Assembly: GCF_015244705.1 (NCBI RefSeq)
Contig: NZ_JABCQF010000002.1
Location: forward strand, 124,001 to 188,000
Origin: Gluconobacter potus
Lineage (GTDB): Bacteria; Pseudomonadota; Alphaproteobacteria; Acetobacterales; Acetobacteraceae
DNA length: 64,000 nucleotides
Direction of reading: 5' to 3'
Numbering within the stretch: the stretch's first letter is position 1; the number at the start of each line of letters is the position of its first letter. This document shows, in pieces, positions 16,459 to 28,374 of this stretch. Position numbers and translations under genes: made by a program. A model generated the notes under the pieces. That model ran no database searches, was not told the DNA's origin, and saw nothing but the letters and a program-made list of their open reading frames with translations.

Positions 16459-16941
16459 TCCCTGATCCTAGCATGAAGGCCCCCGGCTTTTGATGTCTAG
16501 GCAAGACACCATGTTTCAACCTGGAAACATACCCTCCCAACTGACCCGAGCTGAGCCGAGAGGTCCTGTTCGAGCGGGCAGGGGGCAGTGCTGCGGTCGG
16601 CCGCACGGGCATCGCTTTCAGGTCTTGCCGGGTGGCCGATGGAAGCATCCGGAAACAGGATACTGGTTCAATGGTCGGGGCAGGCCGGTTTCGCCTCCGG
16701 ACCTGATCGAGTATCTGCATGTGCGACAGACGAAGGTGGTTCTGCCAGCGGCCCATCTGAATTATGATCCCACTATGACCCGGCAAACGGTAAGGCCTGA
16801 AAGGCTGCAGCGCATCGAGTTTCTCCCGGTGCGCCATCCAGCACTTTTGCTCTCCGTTGAAAGTGGCACCGCCCCGGGCTGCTTCCTTACGGCGCTCAAA
16901 CGGGACGCAAAGCGGGCACCTGTCCTGTGCAGGTCCTGGAT
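16459..16941. other. stretch with no recognisable gene
   Basis: About 480 bases between the response regulator start and the transposase remnant. Open frames exist on both strands (for example 16490-16960 on the plus strand) but none has motifs, a signal peptide or family resemblance that I can identify. The upstream part must contain the promoter of the regulator/kinase pair, though no clear -35/-10 pair is evident. The remainder is probably debris of the adjacent mobile element. Confidence 0.4.
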
Positions 16942-17575
16942 GTTTAGCCCCAAGATTTGATGAGTTGGATTGAGGATGAATTTTTCTGGCTCTGAAGTCC
17001 AGATTTTGCAGATATATTCGTAAGGTGTGAGGCTGCTCAGGGTCTTGAATCTTCGCCCGAGGTTATAGGCCGCCATGGAATCGTTTTGACGGTTGCCTCT
17101 TTGATTGTCCGGTTCATCCGTTCCATTTAACCATTCGTCCAGGGATGACTGGGTTTTGTCAGACGGTGTTCAATCCCGTGAGCTTCACAGATCATCTCGA
17201 AGCGCATAGGACGTGACCAGGCCGTCTTCCGGTCGGCTTTCCCGCCCAGTTGTGTGACAGCGAATTTGCTTGTCCGATCGATGGCAACGAAGAGGTACAG
17301 CCTACCCTCAGCGGTCTGGACCTCCGCAATATCGATGTGAAAGAACCCAATCGGGTAGCGTTTGAAACGCTGTCGTTGGGGCTTGTCTCCCTCGATGTCC
17401 GGCAACCGTTTTTCTGATCTTTTACAGTCTGACGTCTCTGCCACTTTGCCACGGTTTTCGGGTTAATCCCGAACTCCCTTCTCGCTCAGCGCCGAGAGCG
17501 AAGCCTGCGATCGCTGTAGTGCTGCTCGCACGGCGGGCGTGGTCGTGGCGCTCCCATGACGTACCTGTCCCATAA
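16942..17575 (-). pseudogene. IS481-family transposase remnant
   Basis: Pieces of an integrase-core transposase appear in order on the minus strand. The start MGQVRHGSATTTP lies at 17575 and NPKTVAKWQRRQT near 17450. DIEGDKPQRQRFKRYPIGFF and VAIDRTSKFA of the catalytic core follow, and TLSSLTPYEYICKIWTSEP near 17030 forms the end. Segments between these pieces are missing and the reading frame changes at least twice, so the gene is dead. It lies between the two-component genes and the thiamin operon. Confidence 0.75.
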
Positions 17576-17647
17576 GGCTGCCTTCCACCCACGTGAAAAT
17601 ATCACACCATTAAATCCCGGGACTAAACAGAAAATCATTTTGCCCTG

Positions 17648-17677
17648 TTGACTTTTTTTTCGTTTCTCCATCATGCT
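17648..17677 (+). promoter_or_regulatory. putative promoter of the thiamin operon
   Basis: TTGACT at 17648-17653 is a near-consensus -35 box. CATGCT at 17672-17677, eighteen bases later, is a weaker -10 candidate. A transcript from here would start just in front of the TPP riboswitch, which supports the assignment. Confidence 0.45.
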
Positions 17678-17684
17678 TGAGCCT

Positions 17685-20665
<2,981 letters not shown>

Positions 20666-20676
<11 letters not shown>

Positions 20677-20863
20677 TCTGAACGGCCAGACCATCGAAAC
20701 GCAGGCCCGGACACTGGCGGATCTGCTGACGGAGCAGGGCTTTGAATCCCCCTGTGTGGCCACAGCCGTGGATGGTGATTTCATTGCCCGTCCCCTTCGT
20801 TCCGGAACACCGTTGAGTGATGGCGTGAAGGTGGAAGTCCTGTCGCCGATGCAGGGAGGCTGA
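20666..20863 (+). CDS. thiS: sulfur carrier protein ThiS
   Basis: A 65-residue ubiquitin-fold protein ending in the essential Gly-Gly (SPMQGG), to which sulfur is attached as a thiocarboxylate after adenylation by ThiF. I chose ATG 20666, giving [11 protein letters not shown], the usual length and start of ThiS. The upstream GTG at 20648 would add six extra residues. The gene begins eleven bases before the thiO stop and ends two bases before thiG. Confidence 0.92.
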
Positions 20864-20865
20864 CC

Positions 20866-21624
20866 ATGTTCTATGGTGTTGATCTGACGTCCCGTCTGAT
20901 GCTCGGGACTGCGCAATATCCGTCGCCGCAGGTTTTGCTGGAGGCCATCGAGGCATCCGGTGCGGAGGTCATTACCGTCTCGCTGAGGCGCGAAGGGGCG
21001 GCCGGGGGGGCATTTCGTGACCTTCTGGCGAAAAGCCGGTGCCGCCTGCTTCCCAACACAGCCGGCTGTCATACCGTTCGGGAAGCCGTGACCACTGCCC
21101 GGATGGCGCGCGAGGTGTTTGGAACTTCGTGGATCAAGCTGGAAGTGATCGGTCATGCCGACACGCTGCAACCCGACCCGTTTGCGCTCGTCGAGGCCGC
21201 GCGTGTGCTGTGTGCGGAGGGGTTTGATGTCTTTCCCTATACGACCGAAGACCTGATCGTGGGAGAAAAACTGCTTGAGGCCGGTTGCAAAGTCCTGATG
21301 CCCTGGGGTGCACCCATCGGGTCGGGGCAGGGGCTGCGAAATCTGGCGGGATTGCGGACCATGAGAGCACACTTCCCGGACGTGCCGCTGGTCGTGGATG
21401 CAGGGATCGGTGCGCCCAGTCAGGCCGCGCAGGCCATGGAACTGGGGTTTGATGCTGTGCTGCTCAATACTGCCGTGGCGAAGGCGATCGATCCTGTGGG
21501 GATGGCACGGGCTTTTGGCCGCGCCATACAGGCGGGACGGGAAGGCCATCAGGCCGGTCTTATGCCTGAACGGGACATGGCCAGTGCTTCGACGCCCGTT
21601 TTCGGTCTGGCGGAGCTGGCGTGA
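20866..21624 (+). CDS. thiG: thiazole synthase ThiG
   Basis: A 252-residue TIM-barrel enzyme that condenses 1-deoxy-D-xylulose 5-phosphate, dehydroglycine and ThiS thiocarboxylate into the thiazole moiety. The Schiff-base lysine is in WIKLEVIG (K91), and the phosphate-binding end [15 protein letters not shown] and [10 protein letters not shown] are present. Length is normal. It follows thiS by two bases and overlaps thiE by four, as part of one translationally coupled operon. Confidence 0.95.
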   Translation: MFYGVDLTSRLMLGTAQYPSPQVLLEAIEASGAEVITVSLRREGAAGGAFRDLLAKSRCRLLPNTAGCHTVREAVTTARMAREVFGTSWIKLEVIGHADTLQPDPFALVEAARVLCAEGFDVFPYTTEDLIVGEKLLEAGCKVLMPWGAPIGSGQGLRNLAGLRTMRAHFPDVPLVVDAGIGAPSQAAQAMELGFDAVLLNTAVAKAIDPVGMARAFGRAIQAGREGHQAGLMPERDMASASTPVFGLAELA

Positions 21625-22229
21625 TGACGCTCGATCCGTTTTATCTGCTTGTCGGCGACGTGGGGCTTCTTGAGACGATGCTGCCCTGTGGTGTGCGGCT
21701 GGTGCAGCTTCGTCTCAAGGACAAACCGGAAGCGGAAATCCGTCGCCAGATCCGTCATGCCCGTGATCTGTGTGAGCAGCATGGTGCCCAGCTTGTCATC
21801 AACGACTACTGGCGCCTTGCGCGGGAACTGGGATGCGATTTCGTCCATCTCGGGCAGGAAGACATGGAAACGGCGGATTTTGCCGCGCTCCGGAAAGCCG
21901 GAATCCGGTTCGGACTGTCCACTCATGATCCGGCGGAACTCGAACGGGCTTTGGCTTATGAACCGGCTTATGTTGCTCTTGGTCCCGTTTACCCGACCCT
22001 TCTGAAGAAAATGAAATGGGGACCTCAGGGGCTGGAGCGGGTGGCTGACTGGAAGAAGCGGGCCGGTCAGACACCGCTTGTCGCCATTGGTGGACTGACG
22101 CCCGAGCGCCTCCCCAGGGTCTTTGCCGCAGGGGCAGACAGCGCAGCTGTGGTAACGGATATCCAGATGGCGGAGGACCCGGTTGCCCGCTGCCGGGAAT
22201 GGGTTGCTGCGACGCGGGCTTATGTATGA
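21621..22229 (+). CDS. thiE: thiamin-phosphate synthase ThiE
   Basis: A 202-residue TIM-barrel transferase that joins the pyrimidine diphosphate and thiazole phosphate to give thiamin phosphate. VQLRLKDK near residue 31, [28 protein letters not shown] and VAIGGLTPE are the conserved family blocks. It starts in the thiG stop (ATGATG) and its stop overlaps thiF. Length is normal for the short bacterial form. Confidence 0.93.
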   Translation: MMTLDPFYLLVGDVGLLETMLPCGVRLVQLRLKDKPEAEIRRQIRHARDLCEQHGAQLVINDYWRLARELGCDFVHLGQEDMETADFAALRKAGIRFGLSTHDPAELERALAYEPAYVALGPVYPTLLKKMKWGPQGLERVADWKKRAGQTPLVAIGGLTPERLPRVFAAGADSAAVVTDIQMAEDPVARCREWVAATRAYV

Positions 22230-23191
22230 TGAGCCGGTACTTGCGGCAGGTCGGCCTCTTCCCGCAGGGTGAGGCCGACCAGAAACGTCTTCTGGATGCC
22301 CATGTTCTGGTTGTCGGTGCCGGTGGGCTGGGGGCGACCGTGCTGCCAGCACTCGTTGGAGCCGGGTGCGGCAGGATCACGGTGGTGGATCATGACCGCG
22401 TGGATGAAGGCAATCTTCATCGGCAGACCCTGTTCCGCATGGAAGACATCGGCAGACTGAAAGTCTCCTGCGTGGCAGAACGACTGGAAGGGCTGAATCC
22501 GGATTGCCAGATCATACCTGTCGCCCGGCGTCTGGAACCGGCTTCTGCACGCCGTTTTCTGCCGGGTATTTCCGTTGTGGTTGATGCAGCAGACAGTGTG
22601 GCCGTGACCTATATGCTGTCTGACCTCTGCCTTGAGGCAAGTGTGCCTTTCGTCAGCGCCTCAGTATTGGGGCAGTCCGGTTATGTCGGAGGCTTTTGTG
22701 GTGGTGCTCCCGGTTATCGCGCCGTTTTTCCTGATATTCCTGCCAGCTTTCCTACCTGCTCGGAGGCCGGAGTGCTGGGGCCGGCCGTGGCGGCGCTGGG
22801 TGCCATACAGGCGCAGATGACATTGTCGATCCTGCTGGAAATGCAGCCTTCCCCACTGGGTCAGATGATCAGTCTGGATCTGGAGCACTGGCGGAGTTCT
22901 TCTTTCCGTTTTGATGACGCACCTTCGCCGGAAGAGGAGGGACCCTTCATTCTCGGGCTTAAAGAGATCACTGAAGCCGATCGTGTGTTCGATCTGCGGG
23001 AGCGGGACGAGACGGGCCCACCTTCCGTGGAATGGGCCGCTCGCGGGCCGGTTGAGAATCCGGAAATGCTGGATATCAAGGCGGCCCGGACCGTGTTCGT
23101 CTGTACCAGTGGCTTGCGGGCCTGGCGGGCTGCTAAACGCTTTTCCGGGCGGAGTGGTGCAACTGCGTTTATTGCGACAACAGGGCGATGA
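22226..23191 (+). CDS. thiF: ThiF adenylyltransferase fused to a rhodanese-like domain
   Basis: A 321-residue E1-like protein. The N-terminal half carries the ATP-binding GAGGLGATVL and VVDHDRVDEGNLHRQ and activates the C-terminus of ThiS. The segment that normally holds the first zinc CxxC (CYRC) reads GYRA here, while the cysteine of FPTCSEAGVLGP is kept. The C-terminal 70 residues look like a rhodanese domain: VFDLRERDE, then CTSGLRAWRAA with a persulfide-type cysteine at 293. This would let one protein both adenylate ThiS and deliver sulfur. ATG 22226 overlaps the thiE stop; a start at 22199 would lie well inside thiE. Confidence 0.85.
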   Translation: MMSRYLRQVGLFPQGEADQKRLLDAHVLVVGAGGLGATVLPALVGAGCGRITVVDHDRVDEGNLHRQTLFRMEDIGRLKVSCVAERLEGLNPDCQIIPVARRLEPASARRFLPGISVVVDAADSVAVTYMLSDLCLEASVPFVSASVLGQSGYVGGFCGGAPGYRAVFPDIPASFPTCSEAGVLGPAVAALGAIQAQMTLSILLEMQPSPLGQMISLDLEHWRSSSFRFDDAPSPEEEGPFILGLKEITEADRVFDLRERDETGPPSVEWAARGPVENPEMLDIKAARTVFVCTSGLRAWRAAKRFSGRSGATAFIATTGR

Positions 23192-23946
23192 CCCGGCCCG
23201 TTCTTCTGATTGGTGGAATGGATTCCAGCGGAGGGGCCGGGCTTGGACGTGACCTGCTCGCTGTTCATGATGCAGGATTGACGGCACGCATCGCCGTAAC
23301 GGCTGTCACCGCCCAGACGGATCGCGAAGTTCTGGCTGTAGAGCCCGTCTCTCCGGAAATGCTTGCCGCCCAGATCGACGCTGCACTGGAAGGTGGGATC
23401 GGGGCCGTCAAGATTGGTGTTCTGTGCAACGCAGCTCTGATACGCTCTGTGGCGGGCCGCCTTCCTGATGTGCCGATCGTACTGGATCCGGTTGTCTGCT
23501 CCAGCTCTGGTCATGCTCTTCTGGAACCAGAAGCTATTATAACACTTATTGATCTGCTTCTGCCTCGCGCCACTGTCCTGACGCCCAATCTGCCTGAACT
23601 GGCAGCATTGAAGTCGGCCTTACAAATGAATTCTGCCTCTGAGCATATTGATATCGTGAAAGCAATTTTGGAGCGCGGTTGCCAAAGCGTTCTTGTGAAA
23701 GGCGGTCATGACGGTCATCCTGAGCTATCGACGGATATTCTTTATCAGGAGGCCCTCCCTTCATTGTCTTTCTGCTCTCCGCGTTATCAGTTTGATCTCA
23801 GGGGAACAGGATGTCATCTGGCCAGCGGCCTCGCCGCCGCGCTGGCAGAGGGAAAGACTCTCCCAGAGGCTATCAAGGTCGCTCGACACGGACTAGCTGA
23901 ACGTTTTCGAATAGAATTTGAACGTAAAGCGGAGCTGGTGCGGTAG
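23188..23946 (+). CDS. thiD: hydroxymethylpyrimidine/phosphomethylpyrimidine kinase ThiD
   Basis: A 252-residue ribokinase-fold enzyme that phosphorylates hydroxymethylpyrimidine (phosphate) to the diphosphate used by ThiE. Substrate-site residues lie in GGMDSSGGAGLGRDL (9-23), DPVVCSSSGHALL and the ATP-site VLVKGGHDG. The anion hole and catalytic cysteine are in LRGTGCHLASGLAA. It is the last gene of the operon, overlaps thiF by four bases and ends five bases before the convergent tetR gene, with no obvious terminator between them. Confidence 0.92.
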   Translation: MTRPVLLIGGMDSSGGAGLGRDLLAVHDAGLTARIAVTAVTAQTDREVLAVEPVSPEMLAAQIDAALEGGIGAVKIGVLCNAALIRSVAGRLPDVPIVLDPVVCSSSGHALLEPEAIITLIDLLLPRATVLTPNLPELAALKSALQMNSASEHIDIVKAILERGCQSVLVKGGHDGHPELSTDILYQEALPSLSFCSPRYQFDLRGTGCHLASGLAAALAEGKTLPEAIKVARHGLAERFRIEFERKAELVR

Positions 23947-23951
23947 CTCAA

Positions 23952-24560
23952 TCAATCGGTGCAACACATGCCATCCAGCAACATGTCCAGCGCGGCCGGA
24001 ACTGGCGCTGACCCGACTTTCTCTTCAAGCAATTGATGACTGATCGCCAGCATGGCCAGGCCGTGCACCTGGGCCCAGCTTGCTGCCGCCAGGGCACTGA
24101 CGGCAACCGGTCGGAAGCTTCCGTCGCGTTGTCCTTTTTCCAGAAGCCCCAGAAGAATCCCGAAAGTGCTCATGGCCGCGTCATGCAGTTGCGGGTCTAT
24201 CGTCTTGTCGGCATCGGAACTGAACATCAGGCGATAAAGACCGGGATTTTGATACGCAAACCCGATACAGGCCTGCGCTGCTGCCACGAATTGCGCGCGC
24301 GTGGAAGGCATGGCCGGGGACATAGCCTCTGTCATGGTCTCCCCAAGCCTGACGAAGCCGATTGAGGCCAGTTCCCGCAACAGCATCTCGCGATCACGGA
24401 AATGCTTGTAGGGCGCCGCGTGACTGACACCTGTACGCCGCGCCACTTCTCGCAGGGTGAAGGTCCAGTTCTGGTCTACGGCCAGCATGGCAAGCGCCGT
24501 GTCGATCAGGGCGCGGCGCAGATCACCGTGATGATAGGGGCGGTCCTTGATTTCACTCAT
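23952..24560 (-). CDS. TetR-family transcriptional regulator
   Basis: A 202-residue repressor-type protein. The helix-turn-helix is at about residues 33-57 (FTLREVARRTGVSHAAPYKHF), followed by an all-helical ligand-binding domain with a TetR_C-like WAQVHGLAMLA segment near 165. It is divergent from the aldehyde dehydrogenase gene, and the 100-base gap between the starts holds a long inverted repeat. It therefore probably controls both itself and the dehydrogenase. The inducer may be an aldehyde, which is inference. Confidence 0.88.
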   Translation of the reverse strand: MSEIKDRPYHHGDLRRALIDTALAMLAVDQNWTFTLREVARRTGVSHAAPYKHFRDREMLLRELASIGFVRLGETMTEAMSPAMPSTRAQFVAAAQACIGFAYQNPGLYRLMFSSDADKTIDPQLHDAAMSTFGILLGLLEKGQRDGSFRPVAVSALAAASWAQVHGLAMLAISHQLLEEKVGSAPVPAALDMLLDGMCCTD

Positions 24561-24572
24561 TCGTGAGGCTCA

Positions 24573-24649
24573 TGTTTACAGAAGAAACTTTCATTGACAC
24601 CAGATCGTCGTGCTCCATATTCTGCCTGCAAAAGTTTCTCCTGTAAACA
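24573..24649. promoter_or_regulatory. divergent operator region: 19-base inverted repeat between tetR and aldehyde dehydrogenase
   Basis: TGTTTACAGAAGAAACTTT (24573-24591) and AAAGTTTCTCCTGTAAACA (24631-24649) are reverse complements of each other at 18 of 19 positions. Each arm itself contains a quasi-palindrome of the form GTTT-N7-AAAC. One arm lies just before each start codon. This is what is expected of two operator sites for the TetR protein encoded beside them. Confidence 0.7.
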
Positions 24650-24660
24650 TGGAGGACGTG

Positions 24661-26067
24661 ATGTCCGATGTTACGCCTGCTGACCTGCACCGTATTCTCG
24701 ACCGCCAGCGTGCCGCGTTCCTGAATGTCGGGCCACCTGACCTGAAACAGCGCCGGACCGATCTGCGGCGTCTGAAAGCCGAAATCCTGAAGCAGCGGGG
24801 TGACATCGTGCGTGCCCTGAAAACGGATTTCGGCCAGCGATCCGAGCGTGAAAGCGCCATCGTGGAACTCATCCCACTGGTGCAGTCGATCAATTACATG
24901 ATTTCGCATCTGGGACGCTGGATGAAACCGGAACGCCGCCACGTCTCGGCCTATTTCCAGTGCGGTCGCGCCTGGGTGGTCCGTCAGCCGATTGGTGTCG
25001 TGGGCATTATCGCGCCGTGGAATTATCCGGTCTCCCTCGCTCTTGTTCCGCTGGCGACGGCGATTGCCGCCGGCAACCGCGTCATGCTCAAACCATCGGA
25101 ATTTACATCGGTCACATCGGCGGTGATTGGCGAGATCGTGCGGACAGTCTTTCCGCCGGAGCAGGTTTCCGTCGTCACGGGAGATGGCGATGTGGGGGCC
25201 GCGTTCTCTTCTCTGCCCTTCGATCATATCTTGTTCACCGGCAGCACGGCAGTTGGCAAGAAGGTAGCGGAGGCTGCTGCGCGCAATCTCACCCCCGTCA
25301 CGCTCGAACTGGGTGGCAAGTCTCCGGTGGTGGTTGAGCCCGGTTTTTCCATGGGGCGGGTGGCGGACCGCGTGGCGTTCGGCAAGCTGACCAATGCCGG
25401 CCAGACCTGCGTCGCGCCGGATTATGTATTGGTTCCTGAAAACGACAAAGACGCTTTTGCCAAAGCCTGGCAGGAGGCCGTGAAAAAACTGCATCCGGGC
25501 GGTTATGTAGGATCACCCGATTATACGGCCATTCTCAACCAGCATCACTATGAGCGGCTGAGCGGTTTAATCCGTGATGCTGAGGAGCATGGCGCCCAGA
25601 TTATCCGGATGGGGAGCGATTCAGCCGCCAGCCATGTCCTTGCGCCGGTTCTCATACTGAACGTCAAACCTGAAATGGCGGTCATGCAGGAAGAAATTTT
25701 CGGGCCCGTCCTGCCTGTGTTGACCTACAGGAACCTTGATGAAGCAATTGCTTTCATCAACGCGCGTCCCCGCCCTCTGGCCCTGTATTATTTTGGAGAC
25801 AACCGCGTTGATCGCGACAGACTTCTGAAGCGCACGGTTTCAGGAAACGTGACGATCAACGGCACATTGATGCATTATGTGCAGGACGATCTGCCGTTTG
25901 GTGGCGTGGGGGACAGTGGCATCGGGGCGTATCATGGAAAGGAAGGCTTCATCGCGCTCACCCATGCCCGTGGCGTGTACCGGCAGGGGCGTTTCAATGC
26001 GGCAATGCTGCTTAAGCCGCCATTCGGCAAGCTCACCGATGCCATTACAAATCTGATACTGCGATGA
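24661..26067 (+). CDS. coniferyl-aldehyde-dehydrogenase-like NAD(P) aldehyde dehydrogenase
   Basis: A 468-residue aldehyde dehydrogenase. The catalytic glutamate is in LELGGKSPVVV (E216) and the nucleophilic cysteine in NAGQTCVAPDYV (C250). FTGSTAVGKKV is the coenzyme-binding turn. The short length, the start DLHRILDRQRAAF, and GIIAPWNYPVSLALVPLA resemble the class 3 and coniferyl aldehyde dehydrogenases, which oxidise fatty or aromatic aldehydes. ATG 24661 has GGAGGA six bases upstream. The gene is divergent from tetR, and its stop overlaps the start of a truncated gene, so it once headed a longer operon. Confidence 0.85.
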   Translation: MSDVTPADLHRILDRQRAAFLNVGPPDLKQRRTDLRRLKAEILKQRGDIVRALKTDFGQRSERESAIVELIPLVQSINYMISHLGRWMKPERRHVSAYFQCGRAWVVRQPIGVVGIIAPWNYPVSLALVPLATAIAAGNRVMLKPSEFTSVTSAVIGEIVRTVFPPEQVSVVTGDGDVGAAFSSLPFDHILFTGSTAVGKKVAEAAARNLTPVTLELGGKSPVVVEPGFSMGRVADRVAFGKLTNAGQTCVAPDYVLVPENDKDAFAKAWQEAVKKLHPGGYVGSPDYTAILNQHHYERLSGLIRDAEEHGAQIIRMGSDSAASHVLAPVLILNVKPEMAVMQEEIFGPVLPVLTYRNLDEAIAFINARPRPLALYYFGDNRVDRDRLLKRTVSGNVTINGTLMHYVQDDLPFGGVGDSGIGAYHGKEGFIALTHARGVYRQGRFNAAMLLKPPFGKLTDAITNLILR

Positions 26068-26195
26068 CAACGCGCGTTCTGCTTGTCGGGCCCCCCGGCC
26101 TTATCGGGCGTCTCGTCGATGCGGAGTTTATCACGCGGCCCGATACCGTCGTCACTAGGCTCAGTGAAGGGAGACAGTCAGTATGGAAGAATTAG
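26064..26195 (+). pseudogene. truncated NAD(P)-binding (Rossmann-type) gene
   Basis: An ATG overlaps the dehydrogenase stop (ATGA). The first residues, MTTRVLLVGPPGLIGRLV, look like the nucleotide-binding strand and loop of an NAD(P)H-binding epimerase or reductase. After about 30 residues the frame runs into the 87-base repeat that begins at 26169 and stops at 26195. The gene has therefore lost nearly all its length where the repeat or element was joined. The original was probably a partner enzyme or sensor of the aldehyde dehydrogenase. Confidence 0.6.
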
Positions 26196-26256
26196 GAAGT
26201 GGGATTAACCGGGAAGTTACGGGATTTGGTGGGATGTGAAACGACAGTTTTCCCAG
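26169..26256 (+). repeat. right copy of the inverted 87-base repeat with phased GGGA motifs
   Basis: Plus-strand copy matching 61-147 in inverted orientation. Four units begin GGGATTAACC, GGGAAGTTAC, GGGATTTGGT and GGGATGTGAA, spaced exactly ten bases. Differences from the left copy are mostly single substitutions, and the ten-base phase is kept in both. Its left edge cuts the gene at 26064. The decayed transposase and the integrase lie to its right. It may be an end or an arm-site array of an integrative element. Confidence 0.6.
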
Positions 26257-26365
26257 ACCTTCATGTTGGTTGAGTGCCAGGCACCTGTTTCAGTAATATC
26301 TGTCTCCGCCGAGGAAGTTTTATCGACAGAGGCAAACAATTTGAAACTAACTAGCAACTGTGTTT

Positions 26366-27300
26366 AAGCGGCTGGGCTCATACGCCACGACAGGCCTGTT
26401 TTGAGGGCAGCATTTGCGATTGTGACGAGACGCCGCGCAATCGCGATGATGACCAGTTTATGTGGCTTACCCCGCTGTTTCATGCGCTGTGCCACAGCTT
26501 TCAAAACCGGATCATGACATGAAGCTGCCAATTCGGCTTGAAACAGGACATGGCGGAGAGATCCGTCCTCCTGAAATGACACGTTTCCCGCGCATCGCGC
26601 CGCTATCGTGAGACATTGGTGCAAGTCCGGTCATGGCAGCGGCTTCGGTCGCTGTCATGCGACCGAGTTCTGGCATTTCTGCGAGAAGCATGGCGACTGA
26701 TACCGGGCCGATACCAGGAATGGAATGGAGAAGTTCTGCTTTGACAGAAAGTTCTGTTGCCTCTGCGATGACGCTTTCAATCCGTTGTTCAAGCTCGTCG
26801 AGCTGGCTCTCAAGAAAAGCTTTGAGACTGCTGTCTATATCCTCCAGTTCAGCGCTTACACTCTGCTTGCGACGCGCCGAAATCTGGGCAGAAAGCGCGT
26901 TTGCGCGCGTCTACCATCTGCGTTCTGCGAACTGTTAATGCCCGGAGAAGCTGAAGTTTTTCATCGGGAAGTGTTCGGCCGGCCTCCGGGCGAAACGCCA
27001 TGAAGCGCGCAATCCGTTTCGCGTCGATCTGGTCGGTCTTCGCTCTCTTCCCCGTGGAGAATGCGAAAGCCTTGATTTGTGCTGGTGGCAACTGGACGGC
27101 ATTGATTCCCACATGCCGTCGAATGGCTCGACGTCCTGCCGTTCCGTAGCGACGATAACGATGCGGTCGCGATGATTATGTACAGCGCCAGCGGTAATCA
27201 ACTCCACCATCATTGCAGGAAAGGCTTGAGACGATGAACGCAGTGACAACGACGCAGGGGCATGAGCCTGCAAACAGTTATCGTCTGCGAAGGTGAGAAG
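26366..27300 (-). pseudogene. IS110-family transposase remnant
   Basis: Fragments in three frames on the minus strand together give an IS110-type transposase. The N-terminal DEDD part includes RRHVGINAVQL, FSTGKRAKTDQIDAKRIARF and ALTVRRTQMVDARKR. The central part has SIPGIGPVSVAMLLAEMPEL, and the C-terminal transposase_20 part has LAASCHDPVLKAVAQRMK and KPHKLVIIAIARRL. Frame changes near 27150, 26900 and 26620 make it inactive. Its 5' end adjoins, and perhaps replaced, the N-terminal codons of the integrase gene. Confidence 0.75.
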
Positions 27301-28318
27301 GCCACCGACGCCGCGCAAGTCATGTTCCCTCGCCCCCTTTGCATTACATGGATGGTGGGAAGAAGAAAAGCGGAAGCGACTTTCGAGAGGCACTGAGGGC
27401 GAGAAGAGCGCTCGCCAGGCGCTAGCCGATTTCGAGGGAGAGCTTGAAAAAGCTCCCCTCAAGATGACCTTCGCCGATTGCTTGAAGCGCCACGTGGACA
27501 GTCGGCGCGGCAAGGTGTCAGCGCTCAAGCGCTTGGAGGAAGCGATCATTCCTTTGCATGAGGGGCTGGGCCATCTCCGCATAGACCAGATCAACCAACG
27601 GGAATGGGACCGGTATGCTGCAACTCGCTTCAAAAAGAAGGGCGGCAAGCTGACGGCTAACCTAGTATTGCCTGGCACCCTCCGGCGTGAGTTCAATGTG
27701 CTACGGGCCACCTTTCGCCGCGCATGGAAGGACGAGTTCCTAGTCAGGCCGCCAGAGATCGAGCCCCCACGCGATAGCGCCCCGCGAGATCGGTTCCTGA
27801 CGAAGGCAGAAGCAAAGAAGCTGCTCGACGCCTGCGAAACGCCACATGTCCGGACCTTTATGGCCTTTGCCATTTATACTGGCGCACGCAAGGGATCGAT
27901 CCTTGCCCTGACATGGGATCGCGTGCACTGGCAGACGGGACTGATCGACTTTCAGGAACCAAGGCGCACACTGACCGGTAAGCGCCGTGCCATCGTGCCT
28001 ATGACCAAGGCGCTTCAGAAGGAGATGGAAGAGACGTTCAAGTTGAGCAATGGCGACTATGTGGTCCACTGGCACGGTAAGCCGATTTCCAATGGGTTGC
28101 GATGGTCGTTCAACAAGGCCTGTGAACGTGCCGGACTGACATGGCGGCCAACACCTCACCACCTGAAGCATAGCGTTGCGTCATGGTTCGCCATGGACAA
28201 GGTGCCGATCGATCAGGCGGCGGACTGGCTGGCCACAGATCCGGACACGTTGCGGAGGGTTTATCGCAAATTCGACCTGTCATATCTGCGCTCGATCGCA
28301 GACGATTTCGAACTGTAG
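27293..28318 (+). CDS. tyrosine recombinase (phage-type integrase), probably N-terminally truncated
   Basis: A 341-codon frame from GTG 27293. From about residue 20 on it aligns by eye with phage-type integrases: a core-binding domain (TFADCLKRHVDSRRGK), then the catalytic domain with the first arginine in TGARKGSILALTW, HHLKHSVASW (box II, lysine where arginine is usual) and the tyrosine in RRVYRKFDLSYL. The stop is 56 bases from the 3' end of tRNA-Glu, the classic place for the integrase of a tRNA-targeting island. The first residues are probably not native, because an IS110 remnant abuts here. Activity is doubtful. Confidence 0.75.
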   Translation: MRRPPTPRKSCSLAPFALHGWWEEEKRKRLSRGTEGEKSARQALADFEGELEKAPLKMTFADCLKRHVDSRRGKVSALKRLEEAIIPLHEGLGHLRIDQINQREWDRYAATRFKKKGGKLTANLVLPGTLRREFNVLRATFRRAWKDEFLVRPPEIEPPRDSAPRDRFLTKAEAKKLLDACETPHVRTFMAFAIYTGARKGSILALTWDRVHWQTGLIDFQEPRRTLTGKRRAIVPMTKALQKEMEETFKLSNGDYVVHWHGKPISNGLRWSFNKACERAGLTWRPTPHHLKHSVASWFAMDKVPIDQAADWLATDPDTLRRVYRKFDLSYLRSIADDFEL

Positions 28319-28374
28319 TGGTCCAAGTGGACCATTACGCCGCATGTGGATAATTCAATTTTGGCTGAAAGCCG

